Made by a program: the position numbers and the translations under genes. This document shows, piece by piece, positions 55,380 through 63,105 of a DNA stretch of 64,000 nucleotides. A model generated the notes under the pieces. That model ran no database searches. It was given only the letters and a program-made list of their open reading frames with translations, and was not told the DNA's origin. Positions within the stretch are counted from its first letter, which is position 1. Each line of letters opens with the position of its first letter. Source of the DNA: Vreelandella lutescens (lineage in GTDB: Bacteria; Pseudomonadota; Gammaproteobacteria; Pseudomonadales; Halomonadaceae); contig NZ_BMHM01000003.1 in NCBI RefSeq assembly GCF_014640815.1, positions 248,001 to 312,000 on the forward strand, given 5' to 3'.

Positions 55380-56422
55380 TGACGCTACCGCTGCTTCTTA
55401 CTACCGGTGAGCCCGCGGGTATTGGTCCAGAATTGACGCTGATGCTGGCCGCCCGTGGGCAATTAGCCAACACCGTCGCGGTGGGCGACCCGCACATGCT
55501 ACGCCAGCGCGCCGAGCGGCTGGCGCTAGCCGTAGAGGTTGTTGAAGCCGCGCCCGGCAGTGAGGAAGCGTCATCTCCTGGGCGCTTAGTGGTATGGCCT
55601 GCAGCACTTCGTGAGCCAGCGACGCCAGGGGTGCTTAACCCCGCCAATGCCCGCTACGTGTTAGAGACATTGCAAATTGCCGTGGACGCCTGCCAAGCAG
55701 GGCAGGCCGCGGCGATGGTGACTGCGCCGCTGCATAAAGGGGTCATTATCGAAGGCGGCTTTCCCCACTTCACCGGCCACACCGAATGGCTGCGCGACGC
55801 CTGCGGTGTGGATGACGTGGTGATGCTACTGGCAACCGATGCCGCGTTGCATGCGAAGAACCCAAGCTGGCAAGGCAGTGGCGATTTACGCGTTGCCCTG
55901 GTGACAACCCACCTGCCGCTGCGTGATGTGGCCGATGCCATTACGTTTGAGCGGGTCACCCAGATTAGCCGCCTGCTGGCCGCTGACCTACAGCGCCAGT
56001 TTGGTATCCCAAACCCTCGTATTGCGGTGTGTGGCCTTAACCCCCACGCGGGGGAGGATGGTCATTTGGGCCGCGAAGAGCTGGATATTATTATCCCTGC
56101 CCTCGACGCCCTGCGCGCCGAAGGGTTGGATATCCAAGGGCCGCTGCCCGCCGATACGCTATTTACCCCCCGCCATTTGGCCGGGGTGGATGCGGTGCTC
56201 GCGATGTATCACGACCAGGGCCTAGCAGTGCTAAAATACGCAGGCTTTGGGCAAGCGGCGAACATTACTCTGGGCTTGCCGCTGGTGCGTACCTCGGTGG
56301 ATCACGGCACCGCGCTGGATTTAGCGGGCCGTGGCCTTGCCGACCCCAATAGCCTGGGTGTTGCGCTTGCCCTTGCGCAGCGGCTTGCTGCTCAGCGTGC
56401 CAGCTCCCTGGCCGCTTCATGA
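55379..56422 (+). CDS. pdxA: 4-hydroxythreonine-4-phosphate dehydrogenase
   Basis: Enzyme of 347 residues of pyridoxal phosphate synthesis. It begins LLTTGEPAGIGPELTLMLA, has TAPLHKGVI and HTEWLRDACGVDDVVMLLA, the metal-binding CGLNPHAGEDGHLGREE and the C-terminal AMYHDQGLAVLKYAGFG, where His and Asp complete the site. Translationally coupled to surA (TAATG). In E. coli the order surA-pdxA-rsmA-apaG-apaH is the same. Confidence 0.96.
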   Translation: MTLPLLLTTGEPAGIGPELTLMLAARGQLANTVAVGDPHMLRQRAERLALAVEVVEAAPGSEEASSPGRLVVWPAALREPATPGVLNPANARYVLETLQIAVDACQAGQAAAMVTAPLHKGVIIEGGFPHFTGHTEWLRDACGVDDVVMLLATDAALHAKNPSWQGSGDLRVALVTTHLPLRDVADAITFERVTQISRLLAADLQRQFGIPNPRIAVCGLNPHAGEDGHLGREELDIIIPALDALRAEGLDIQGPLPADTLFTPRHLAGVDAVLAMYHDQGLAVLKYAGFGQAANITLGLPLVRTSVDHGTALDLAGRGLADPNSLGVALALAQRLAAQRASSLAAS

Positions 56423-56448
56423 ATCAACCCTCCAAGGAACACTGTTAG

Positions 56449-57297
56449 ATGTCTCAAGTGCCTCAGCAGCACCGCGCTCGTAAACGCTTCGGTCAAAACT
56501 TTCTGCGTGACCTCGGCATTATTTCGCGTATTGTCCGCGCCATTGGGCCACGCGAAGGCGACCGGCTCGTCGAGATTGGCCCCGGGCAAGGCGCACTGAC
56601 GGCACCGCTGTTAGAGGCGACTGGCAAACTGGAAGTGATCGAACTCGACCGCGACCTGATTCCTGGCCTGCGGGTGCAGTTTTTTAACTACCCCGAGTTT
56701 GTGATTCATGAAGGCGACGCGCTGAAGTTTGATTTTGCTGAGCTAAAGGGCGAAGGCCCGGCGCTGCGGGTAGTGGGCAACTTGCCCTACAACATCTCAA
56801 CGCCGCTGATTGTGCATTTGCTGACCATGGGCAATGCCATTGCCGATATGCACTTCATGTTGCAAAAAGAGGTGGTAGAGCGTTTGGCGGCTGAGCCGGG
56901 TGGCACCGACTGGGGCCGTCTTTCGGTGATGGCGCAGTACTACTGCCAGGTGGACCAGCTGTTTATCGTGCCGCCGGAAGCCTTCGTGCCGCGCCCGAAA
57001 GTTGATTCGGCGATTGTTCGCCTGACGCCCCACGCAAGCCTTCCGCATACCGCTGATGACCCCGCGCTGCTGTTTGAGCTGGTGAAGCTGGCGTTTGGCC
57101 AGCGTCGCAAGACGCTGCGGAACAATCTGAAGGGGCGGGTGAGCGCTGAGACGCTCGAAGCACTCGGCATTGACCCCGCTCGCCGTCCACAAACGTTGAC
57201 GGTGGCAGAGTACGTGACGATTGCCAACCAAGTGGCTGCCGATGACGCTGCTAGCGCAGCTGCCAATGGCGATACAAAGGGGAGCGACGAGGCGTGA
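56449..57297 (+). CDS. rsmA: 16S rRNA dimethyladenosine transferase (A1518/A1519)
   Basis: Methyltransferase KsgA of 282 residues. SAM motifs are RLVEIGPGQGALTAPLL and VIELDRDLIPGLR; the catalytic NLPYNIS motif stands in VVGNLPYNISTPL, and FQRK-like QVDQLFIVPPEAFVPRPKVDSAIVRL follows. RKTLRNNLKG is near the C-terminus. An alanine-rich tail (DDAASAAANGDTKG) extends beyond the usual end. The 3' end overlaps apaG by four bases. Confidence 0.96.
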   Translation: MSQVPQQHRARKRFGQNFLRDLGIISRIVRAIGPREGDRLVEIGPGQGALTAPLLEATGKLEVIELDRDLIPGLRVQFFNYPEFVIHEGDALKFDFAELKGEGPALRVVGNLPYNISTPLIVHLLTMGNAIADMHFMLQKEVVERLAAEPGGTDWGRLSVMAQYYCQVDQLFIVPPEAFVPRPKVDSAIVRLTPHASLPHTADDPALLFELVKLAFGQRRKTLRNNLKGRVSAETLEALGIDPARRPQTLTVAEYVTIANQVAADDAASAAANGDTKGSDEA

Positions 57298-57671
57298 GTG
57301 GCTTAGACATCGAGGTCAGCGTCGCCCCAGAGTTTCGTGACGCAGAGTCTAGCGACAGCGAATCCCGCTATGTATTTAGCTACACCGTCACCGTACACAA
57401 TCAAAGCCCCCACAGCGTGCAGCTGATGGCGCGTTATTGGAAAATTACCCAAGGCAGCGGCGATAGCCAAGAGGTGCGCGGGAAGGGGGTCGTGGGTCAG
57501 CAGCCGTTAATTGGCCCTGGACAGCGCTTTCGGTATACCAGTCGGGCCATCTTGCAAACCCCGGTGGGCGTCATGGAGGGGGCTTACACCCTGCTCAATA
57601 CCTATACCCAACGGGCCTTTGATGTGCCCGTTGCGCCGTTTCGACTAGCGGTGCCCCGTCAGCTGCATTAA
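57294..57671 (+). CDS. apaG: ApaG protein
   Basis: Protein of 125 residues with a fibronectin-III-like beta sandwich. Family segments are YVFSYTVTVHNQSPHSVQLMARYWKIT, EVRGKGVVGQQPLIGPGQRFRYTSR and GVMEGAYTLLN. ApaG is linked to cobalt and magnesium tolerance and has an unclear molecular role. GTG 57294 overlaps the rsmA stop (GTGA). The gene ends six bases from the convergent GMC gene and does not adjoin apaH. Confidence 0.95.
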   Translation: MSGLDIEVSVAPEFRDAESSDSESRYVFSYTVTVHNQSPHSVQLMARYWKITQGSGDSQEVRGKGVVGQQPLIGPGQRFRYTSRAILQTPVGVMEGAYTLLNTYTQRAFDVPVAPFRLAVPRQLH

Positions 57672-57677
57672 CGTTGA

Positions 57678-59132
57678 TTAAGCCCGGCGTGCCAGTGTCA
57701 GTTCGCGATCAAGATGGTCGCACAGTCGTAACGCCAGTTGCACGATGGTCAGTGTGGGATTGGCGTGCCCAACGCTTGGAAAAACGCTTGAGCCTGCGAC
57801 GTACATATTCTCCTGGTCGAACAGACGACAGTCGCTATTGACGATGCCCTGTTCGGCGCTGTGGCTCATGCGGGTGCCTCCCATATGGTGCCTTCCTGCC
57901 AGCTCGCCCTCGCTGGGCATCGTGACCGGTTGAACGGCTAGCCAGTCGGCTAGCTGCAAGCGACCGATGTTCTCATTGAGCAGGTGCTCACCCAGTAGCA
58001 GCAGGCTTTCGCGGATGGTATGGCGATCCAATGCCGACTGCCGCCAAACTAGCCGGCTGCGGGGGATGCCAAACTCGTCCACGTCAGCGCCAAGCTCCAC
58101 ACTATTCTCAAAACGCGGCTCCTGCTCCCAGGCGGCGCGCAGAATCACCCCATGCATCACACGGCCTTGGGCTTGCCAAGTAGCTAACTGATCACCGAGT
58201 GACGGAGCCTCTCGCGATAGCGCTTCGATCAGTTGCTGAGTCGCTTCTGCGTTCATACGGTGAAGGCGCAAGCCGCAGTTGAGCAGTTGGCGCTTGGCAA
58301 GCATATCGGGGGTGGGCGATAAAAAGACGTTGTACTCTTGATCGAGCCCCAGCGCCTGCGGTTCAAACAGCAGTGCCTGGCCTACCGAGGCATGAGGGTG
58401 CTCCATCCAATAGCGGCCTAGCGTGGTGGCATTGCGGATTAGCTGCCCATTGGATTGCTGGTTTAACCACAGCAGCAGACGTGAGTTTTCGATGCCGCCG
58501 CAAGCAAGCACAAAATGCCGTGCACGAACATGGCACTCATCCCCCTGAAAGCTGCGTAACGTGGCGCGCTCAACGCGGCCATTATGGCGTTCAAGCCCGA
58601 CCAAATTGGCGGTTAAGCAGTAATCAGCGTGGGGAGAGGCATTGAGCGTGGCCGCGTACTTATCCTTCAGCCTGACGGGGTTGCCTAAGGAGAAGTAAAT
58701 ACGTTCAAACCCTGAGCCGGAGACGGGGTAATCGGCATGAGGCTGCGTTAAATTTAGCAGCTTGGCAGCGTGGGTATAATACGGCGCAAGCGTCTCTTGG
58801 GTAATCGGCCAAGCAGTCTCAGGTGCGGCCGTCTTTGCGGTAAAATCGTGGGCGTCTAGGGGTCTGCATACCCCACCCCAGTGGTTAGTGGAACCGCCTA
58901 AGTAGCGAAGGCGTGCGCCATCCAGGGGGATATAAGGGTCGCCTACGACATCGCCGCGGTAGATGGCCTGGGAGCGCTCGCTGTAAGAGGCATCGCCGCC
59001 TTCGCACAGCAGCGTACGGTGCCCTTGCTCTGCCAGCGTAACGGCCATGGCAATCCCAGCAGCCCCGGCGCCAATAATGCAGATGTCGTACTCGGTCTCT
59101 TGGGTCGCGAGAGTTTCAAAGGCGAGATACAT
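57678..59132 (-). CDS. GMC family FAD-dependent oxidoreductase
   Basis: Flavoprotein of 484 residues. The dinucleotide fold YDICIIGAGAAGIAMAVTLAEQG is at the N-terminus, LRYLGGSTNHWGGVCRP binds FAD, LACGGIENSRLLLW stands in the middle, and the C-terminal VFPSVGHANPTLTIVQLALRL carries the active His-Asn pair, preceded by GRHHMGGTRMS. It is like the large subunits of periplasmic sugar or alcohol dehydrogenases, but there is no signal peptide and no adjacent cytochrome. Export could be provided by the Tat-signal protein upstream, whose stop overlaps this start by one base. Substrate is unknown. Confidence 0.88.
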   Translation of the reverse strand: MYLAFETLATQETEYDICIIGAGAAGIAMAVTLAEQGHRTLLCEGGDASYSERSQAIYRGDVVGDPYIPLDGARLRYLGGSTNHWGGVCRPLDAHDFTAKTAAPETAWPITQETLAPYYTHAAKLLNLTQPHADYPVSGSGFERIYFSLGNPVRLKDKYAATLNASPHADYCLTANLVGLERHNGRVERATLRSFQGDECHVRARHFVLACGGIENSRLLLWLNQQSNGQLIRNATTLGRYWMEHPHASVGQALLFEPQALGLDQEYNVFLSPTPDMLAKRQLLNCGLRLHRMNAEATQQLIEALSREAPSLGDQLATWQAQGRVMHGVILRAAWEQEPRFENSVELGADVDEFGIPRSRLVWRQSALDRHTIRESLLLLGEHLLNENIGRLQLADWLAVQPVTMPSEGELAGRHHMGGTRMSHSAEQGIVNSDCRLFDQENMYVAGSSVFPSVGHANPTLTIVQLALRLCDHLDRELTLARRA

Positions 59133-59317
59133 TAGCGGTCTTCAGCGCGTAGCAGCCAGCCGTTTCCCAGCACGGGGGCCGGTGTGGGCACTGGCTGTGC
59201 AGCTGCCACGGGCCATCGGCTCAGGGTCAGTACCGCGCCGGTTGAAAGGAGCAGGCTTTTTAAAACGCCTCGGCGGGTAAGATCGATGGCAGGGTGACGC
59301 GGAAAGTAAGGGCTCAT
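59132..59317 (-). CDS. 61-residue Tat-signal protein coupled to the GMC oxidoreductase
   Basis: A tiny protein of 61 residues that is almost entirely a twin-arginine signal: DLTRRGVLKSLLLSTGAVLTLS followed by RWPVAAAQPVPTPAP and a 13-residue tail. The stop shares one base with the GMC start (TAATG), so they are coupled. In other dehydrogenases of this kind a Tat-bearing small subunit carries the large one to the periplasm; here the small subunit seems reduced to a carrier peptide or is a remnant. ATG 59317 gives this form; an in-frame ATG at 59365 would add 16 residues. Confidence 0.6.
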   Translation of the reverse strand: MSPYFPRHPAIDLTRRGVLKSLLLSTGAVLTLSRWPVAAAQPVPTPAPVLGNGWLLRAEDR

Positions 59318-59495
59318 TAGCGTATCGTTATCCTTAACAGAAAGTCGCGAGCTGTCTGAGTACATAGTGATGTAACTTTGTCGATTGCTCCAGAATTTTG
59401 TGCTGCCGTAGAGTGATAACGTCGAGGCGTTACCCTGAGTCACTAGACGTGTTGTCTATCCTTTTTTTATTCCATTCATCATAAGGCCTTAGCCT

Positions 59496-60311
59496 ATGAG
59501 TACGTACGTCATTGGCGATCTCCACGGCTGCCATGCCGAATTTGTCAGCCTGCTGGAAAAGCTCCACTTTAATCCGGCCCAGGATACGCTTTGGCTGGTA
59601 GGGGACCTGATTAATCGAGGCCCCGGTTCGCTCGCTTGCCTGCAGGAGGCCAAGGCGCTGGGTAGCGCCGTGCGCTGTGTGCTGGGCAACCACGATTTTC
59701 ACCTATTGGTGGTCGCCCGTGGGGGCGGCAAACTGAAGAAAAACGATACGCTAGACGACATTCTTGCCTCGCCCCAGCGGGAAGCGCTGCTGGATTGGCT
59801 GCAGAGCCAGCCGTTAGCGATTCAAGAAGGCAATACGTTAATGACCCACGCAGGCGTGCTACCGAGCTGGAGTGCTGAGCAAGCGCTGGCGCTGAGTGGT
59901 GAGGTGCAGGCAGCGCTGCACAGTGAAAGCGCAGGCGCATTTTTGACCCAGCTGTTCGGCAATCAGCCTGACCGTTTTCAGGAGGACTTGGAGGGCGTGG
60001 ACCGCCTGCGCTGTATCGTTAACGTGTTTACCCGCATGCGTTTTATCGATGCGCAGGAGCGCCTTGATTTTGCCGCCAAAGAGGGGCTGGATAGCGCGCC
60101 GGAAGGATTTGCCCCCTGGTTTCAATTTGCTCGTCAGGATGATCTGCAGGTCCTGTTTGGCCACTGGGCGGCGCTGGAAGGGCGCACGCCGCAGGCGAAG
60201 ATCAGCGTTCAAGGGCTGGATACCGGCTGCGTATGGGGTGGGTCACTCACCGCGATGAACCTGGGCACCGGCGAACGCACTAGCGTGCCGAGCCTGCAAG
60301 GAGGCCGTTAA
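59496..60311 (+). CDS. apaH: Bis(5'-nucleosyl)-tetraphosphatase, symmetrical
   Basis: Phosphoesterase of 271 residues that splits Ap4A to two ADP. The metal motifs are GDLHGCHAEF, WLVGDLINRGPGSL and VLGNHDFHLL, and MTHAGVLPSW follows. The C-terminal half has FGHWAALEGRTP and LDTGCVWGGSLTAMNL. Normally follows apaG; here a GMC/Tat gene pair lies between. The cca start adjoins its stop directly. Confidence 0.95.
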   Translation: MSTYVIGDLHGCHAEFVSLLEKLHFNPAQDTLWLVGDLINRGPGSLACLQEAKALGSAVRCVLGNHDFHLLVVARGGGKLKKNDTLDDILASPQREALLDWLQSQPLAIQEGNTLMTHAGVLPSWSAEQALALSGEVQAALHSESAGAFLTQLFGNQPDRFQEDLEGVDRLRCIVNVFTRMRFIDAQERLDFAAKEGLDSAPEGFAPWFQFARQDDLQVLFGHWAALEGRTPQAKISVQGLDTGCVWGGSLTAMNLGTGERTSVPSLQGGR

Positions 60312-61439
60312 GTGTTTCAACAGGATGCATTGACCCAAGGGCTTGACGTTTACCGGGTAGGCGGTGCAGTGCGGGATGCGCTGCTGGGCTGGCCGGTAGT
60401 GGATCACGACTGGGTAGTGGTAGGCGCCACGCCGGAAGCGATGCGTCAGCGGGGCTTTAAGCCCGTTGGCCGAGATTTTCCGGTGTTTTTGCACCCACAA
60501 ACGGCAGAAGAGTATGCGCTGGCGCGCACTGAGCGTAAATCCGGCCACGGCTACAGTGGTTTCGAGGTATATGCCAGCCCCGATGTGACGCTGGAGGAGG
60601 ATCTCTCCCGGCGTGACCTGACGATCAATGCCATTGCCCAAGGGCCAGACGGCCAGTTAACGGACCCTTTTGACGGCCAGCAGGATATTGAGCAGCGCCT
60701 GCTGCGCCATGTATCGCCTGCGTTTAGCGAAGACCCGCTGCGGGTGCTGCGTACCGCACGTTTTCTAGCCCGCTACGCTCACCTGGGCTTTACCATCGCC
60801 CCAGATACTCACACGCTGATGCGTGAAGTAAGCCAAAGCGGTGAGCTTAGCCACTTAGCCGCAGAGCGGGTATGGGTAGAAACCGAGAAAGCGTTGGGCG
60901 AACCCAACCCTGAACGCTACTTCACCACACTACACGAGTGCCAGGCACTTGCCACTTGGTGGCCTGAGCTTGCCGAGGACGAGATATTAACCGCCGCACT
61001 GGCTGAAATGCCAAGCGCGCCGGAGGAGCCTTCATTGCCGTTGGCCCACTGGCGCTACGCGCTGCTGGTCTCGCTGCTGAGTGATGAGGAGCGGGATGCG
61101 CTAGCGGGCAGGCTTCGGCTGCCCAACGCGGTGGCGCAGTTAGCTCGCCATACTGCGCTGACTAAAGCGCTGCTCAACGAGCCGTTAAACGACGAGCGAG
61201 TGTTGCATTGGCTGGAGCGGCTGGATGGCTGGCGCAAACCTGGCCAGGTAGCGGCTCAGCTAGCGCTTGTCGGCAAGCTAGACCTACAGCACCAAGCCCC
61301 TCTGCGCGCTGCGTGGCAGGCAGCGCAAGCGGTAAGCCCACAGGCGCTACTTAGCGAGGGGTATCAAGGTGCCGCACTAGGAGAAGCGCTTCGCCAGCAT
61401 CGCCAAAAGGCAGTCGCCAACGCGTTGAGTGAAGAGTGA
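60312..61439 (+). CDS. cca: CCA-adding tRNA nucleotidyltransferase
   Basis: Enzyme of 375 residues of class II that builds or repairs the tRNA 3' CCA end. The catalytic segment is [25 protein letters not shown], with the DxD in DHDW, followed by [17 protein letters not shown] and [17 protein letters not shown]. The HD phosphohydrolase domain of E. coli Cca (HDLGK-type motif) is not visible, so only the transferase is retained. The start GTG 60312 has AAGGAGG ahead. Confidence 0.93.
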   Translation: MFQQDALTQGLDVYRVGGAVRDALLGWPVVDHDWVVVGATPEAMRQRGFKPVGRDFPVFLHPQTAEEYALARTERKSGHGYSGFEVYASPDVTLEEDLSRRDLTINAIAQGPDGQLTDPFDGQQDIEQRLLRHVSPAFSEDPLRVLRTARFLARYAHLGFTIAPDTHTLMREVSQSGELSHLAAERVWVETEKALGEPNPERYFTTLHECQALATWWPELAEDEILTAALAEMPSAPEEPSLPLAHWRYALLVSLLSDEERDALAGRLRLPNAVAQLARHTALTKALLNEPLNDERVLHWLERLDGWRKPGQVAAQLALVGKLDLQHQAPLRAAWQAAQAVSPQALLSEGYQGAALGEALRQHRQKAVANALSEE

Positions 61440-61459
61440 ATTAAGAAGTAAACAAAGCG

Positions 61460-62005
61460 CTAGCGCGCCATGGCCGTGCGAGGCTGCGGGTCGGCTTGGG
61501 AGACCCAGCGGCCTCGCCAGTGAAAATCAATGGCCCACAAACGCTGGTCGCCTAATCTAAACCGCTTCCATAGCGTGCTGTAAGGGGTTTGACAGGCGGG
61601 GTGGCGCTCGTTGGGCAGCAGCTCGGCAAGCGGCTGGAGCACAAAGGCGTTACGGGTGATTTCGCCGCGGGGCAGGGTCACGTCATCGATCGTTCCGCAG
61701 GCATCACCCACGGTTAGCAGGTCGATATCCAGGGCACGGGGGCTGCATTTCACCATGTCGGGTGTACGGCCGTGGGCAATCTCAAGCTGCTTAGACCACG
61801 CCTGGAGTTTGTTCACCGACCAGTCGCTGTAAAACGCCACCACTAAATTGTAGAAGTTGCGGCTATCTTTAAAGCCCACCGGCTCGCTCTCAAAAATGCG
61901 CGAAATCTGCAGCGGGCCAAACGTATCTTCCAGAGCGTCCAAGCACAGACGAATATGGGTGTCGGGGTCGATGTTGCTGCCTAAACTAAGCGTCACCAAG
62001 TTCAT
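61460..62005 (-). CDS. folK: 6-hydroxymethyl-7,8-dihydropterin pyrophosphokinase
   Basis: Folate-pathway enzyme of 181 residues. Typical segments are LSLGSNIDPDTHIRLCLDALE, SEPVGFKDSRNFYNLVV, the ATP-binding HGRTPDMVKCSPRALDIDLL and LPRGEITRNAFVLQPLAEL. The catalytic aspartates in RALDIDLL are kept. It is longer than E. coli FolK (159) at the C-terminus. It lies 11 bases after folB on the minus strand, so they form an operon. Confidence 0.93.
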   Translation of the reverse strand: MNLVTLSLGSNIDPDTHIRLCLDALEDTFGPLQISRIFESEPVGFKDSRNFYNLVVAFYSDWSVNKLQAWSKQLEIAHGRTPDMVKCSPRALDIDLLTVGDACGTIDDVTLPRGEITRNAFVLQPLAELLPNERHPACQTPYSTLWKRFRLGDQRLWAIDFHWRGRWVSQADPQPRTAMAR

Positions 62006-62016
62006 AAATGCGTGCC

Positions 62017-62382
62017 CTAGGTGGCCTCCGGTAATGTGCCGCGCGTGATTTCAAGGCCCACGCTTGCCGCTTGAGGAACAGCGCCAGGCTTGCGGACGGT
62101 CATACGCAGCCAGCTGATGGGGAATTCATGTTGCAGGCAGGCCGCTAAGCGTTCTGCAAAGGTTTCCACCAGCGCGAACTGATGCTCATTGGCGAACTGC
62201 TGGATTCGCTGGCAGATCGCGGCATAATCAAGCGTTAAGCGTAAATCATCCGTGGCGGCGGCAGGCCGGATATCGGTTGCCAGCGATAGATCCAGGCTCA
62301 GCGATTGCGTTATCGTGCGTTCCCAGTCGTACACACCGATGACGGTATCTACGGTGAGTGCTTCGATCAAAATGCGGTCCAC
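62017..62382 (-). CDS. folB: Dihydroneopterin aldolase
   Basis: Enzyme of 121 residues that cleaves dihydroneopterin. DRILIEALTVDTVIGVYDWER at the N-terminus and LDYAAICQRIQQF, LVETFAERLAACLQHEF and MTVRKPGAVPQAASVGLEITR follow the family. GTG 62382 with GGGGAAGG just ahead gives the correct length; an in-frame ATG at 62466 would add 28 residues. Divergent from plsY. Confidence 0.92.
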   Translation of the reverse strand: MDRILIEALTVDTVIGVYDWERTITQSLSLDLSLATDIRPAAATDDLRLTLDYAAICQRIQQFANEHQFALVETFAERLAACLQHEFPISWLRMTVRKPGAVPQAASVGLEITRGTLPEAT

Positions 62383-62484
62383 AGGCCTTCCCCCAGGGTC
62401 AACAAGCGGGCGATTGTACTTGAGGATGACTAGAAACGACAGTAAGGCGGCGGCGTTGGCCGCCAATGCCAGGGTGGGCAGGCC

Positions 62485-63054
62485 ATGATGTGGATAGTGA
62501 TCGGCTATTTAAGCGGCAGTTGGCTAGCGGCGGTGAGCGTATGCCGCTGGGCAGGCGTTGCGGATCCTCGGTTTTGTGGCTCCTGTAATCCCGGGTTTTC
62601 TAACGTACTGCGCCTGTATGGGCCGCGACTTGCCGCCGCCACGCTGTTGCTGGATGCGCTGAAAGGGGTGCCCGCCGTGCTGGCTGCGAAGCTGCTGGCG
62701 CTGCCGGTATGGCTGCAGGGGCTAGTAGGCTTGGCCGTGTTGCTGGGCCACAGCTACCCCCTCTGGCATGGCTTTCGTGGTGGCAAATCGGTCTCCAGCG
62801 CGTTTGGCGTGCTGCTGGTGCTCGTGCCCAGCGTGGCGCTGCTGGTAGCGCTGTGCTGGGCGTTGTTAGCCTGGCGATTACGCACCGCCGCTGCGGCATC
62901 GCTGATCAGTGCTCTGTTAGCCCCGCTTTTTTGCCTATGGCTGGCCCCGGGCTATGTCAGCGTAGTCGGGGGCTTCAGCCTATTAGTGCTGGCCCGCCAT
63001 GGCCTCAATATCCGACGCTTACGCCGAGGGGAAGAGCCCCACCTGCGTGGATAA
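62485..63054 (+). CDS. plsY: Acyl-phosphate glycerol-3-phosphate acyltransferase
   Basis: Membrane protein of 189 residues with five hydrophobic helices that acylates glycerol 3-phosphate from acyl phosphate. Motif 1 reads CGSCNPGFSNVLR where most relatives have GSGN(P/I)GATN, a divergence at the glycine and the threonine; motif 2 LKGVPAVL and motif 3 GHSYPLWHGFRGGKSVSSAFG are normal. Divergent from folB, near tsaD as in many genomes. ATG 62488 is an equal start. Confidence 0.88.
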   Translation: MMWIVIGYLSGSWLAAVSVCRWAGVADPRFCGSCNPGFSNVLRLYGPRLAAATLLLDALKGVPAVLAAKLLALPVWLQGLVGLAVLLGHSYPLWHGFRGGKSVSSAFGVLLVLVPSVALLVALCWALLAWRLRTAAAASLISALLAPLFCLWLAPGYVSVVGGFSLLVLARHGLNIRRLRRGEEPHLRG

Positions 63055-63057
63055 GCA

Positions 63058-63105
63058 CTTGAGTAGCCGCTTGAATAAGCGCTTGAATAGCCGCTTGAGT
63101 TAAAC
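63058..63105 (+). repeat. 12-base tandem repeat between plsY and tsaD
   Basis: Four tandem copies of a 12-mer at 63058, 63070, 63082 and 63094: CTTGAGTAGCCG, CTTGAATAAGCG, CTTGAATAGCCG and CTTGAGTTAAAC. The last one runs into the tsaD stop codon. A related GCGCTTGAATAG occurs at 1659-1670. It gives no clear hairpin or T-run. Confidence 0.75.
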
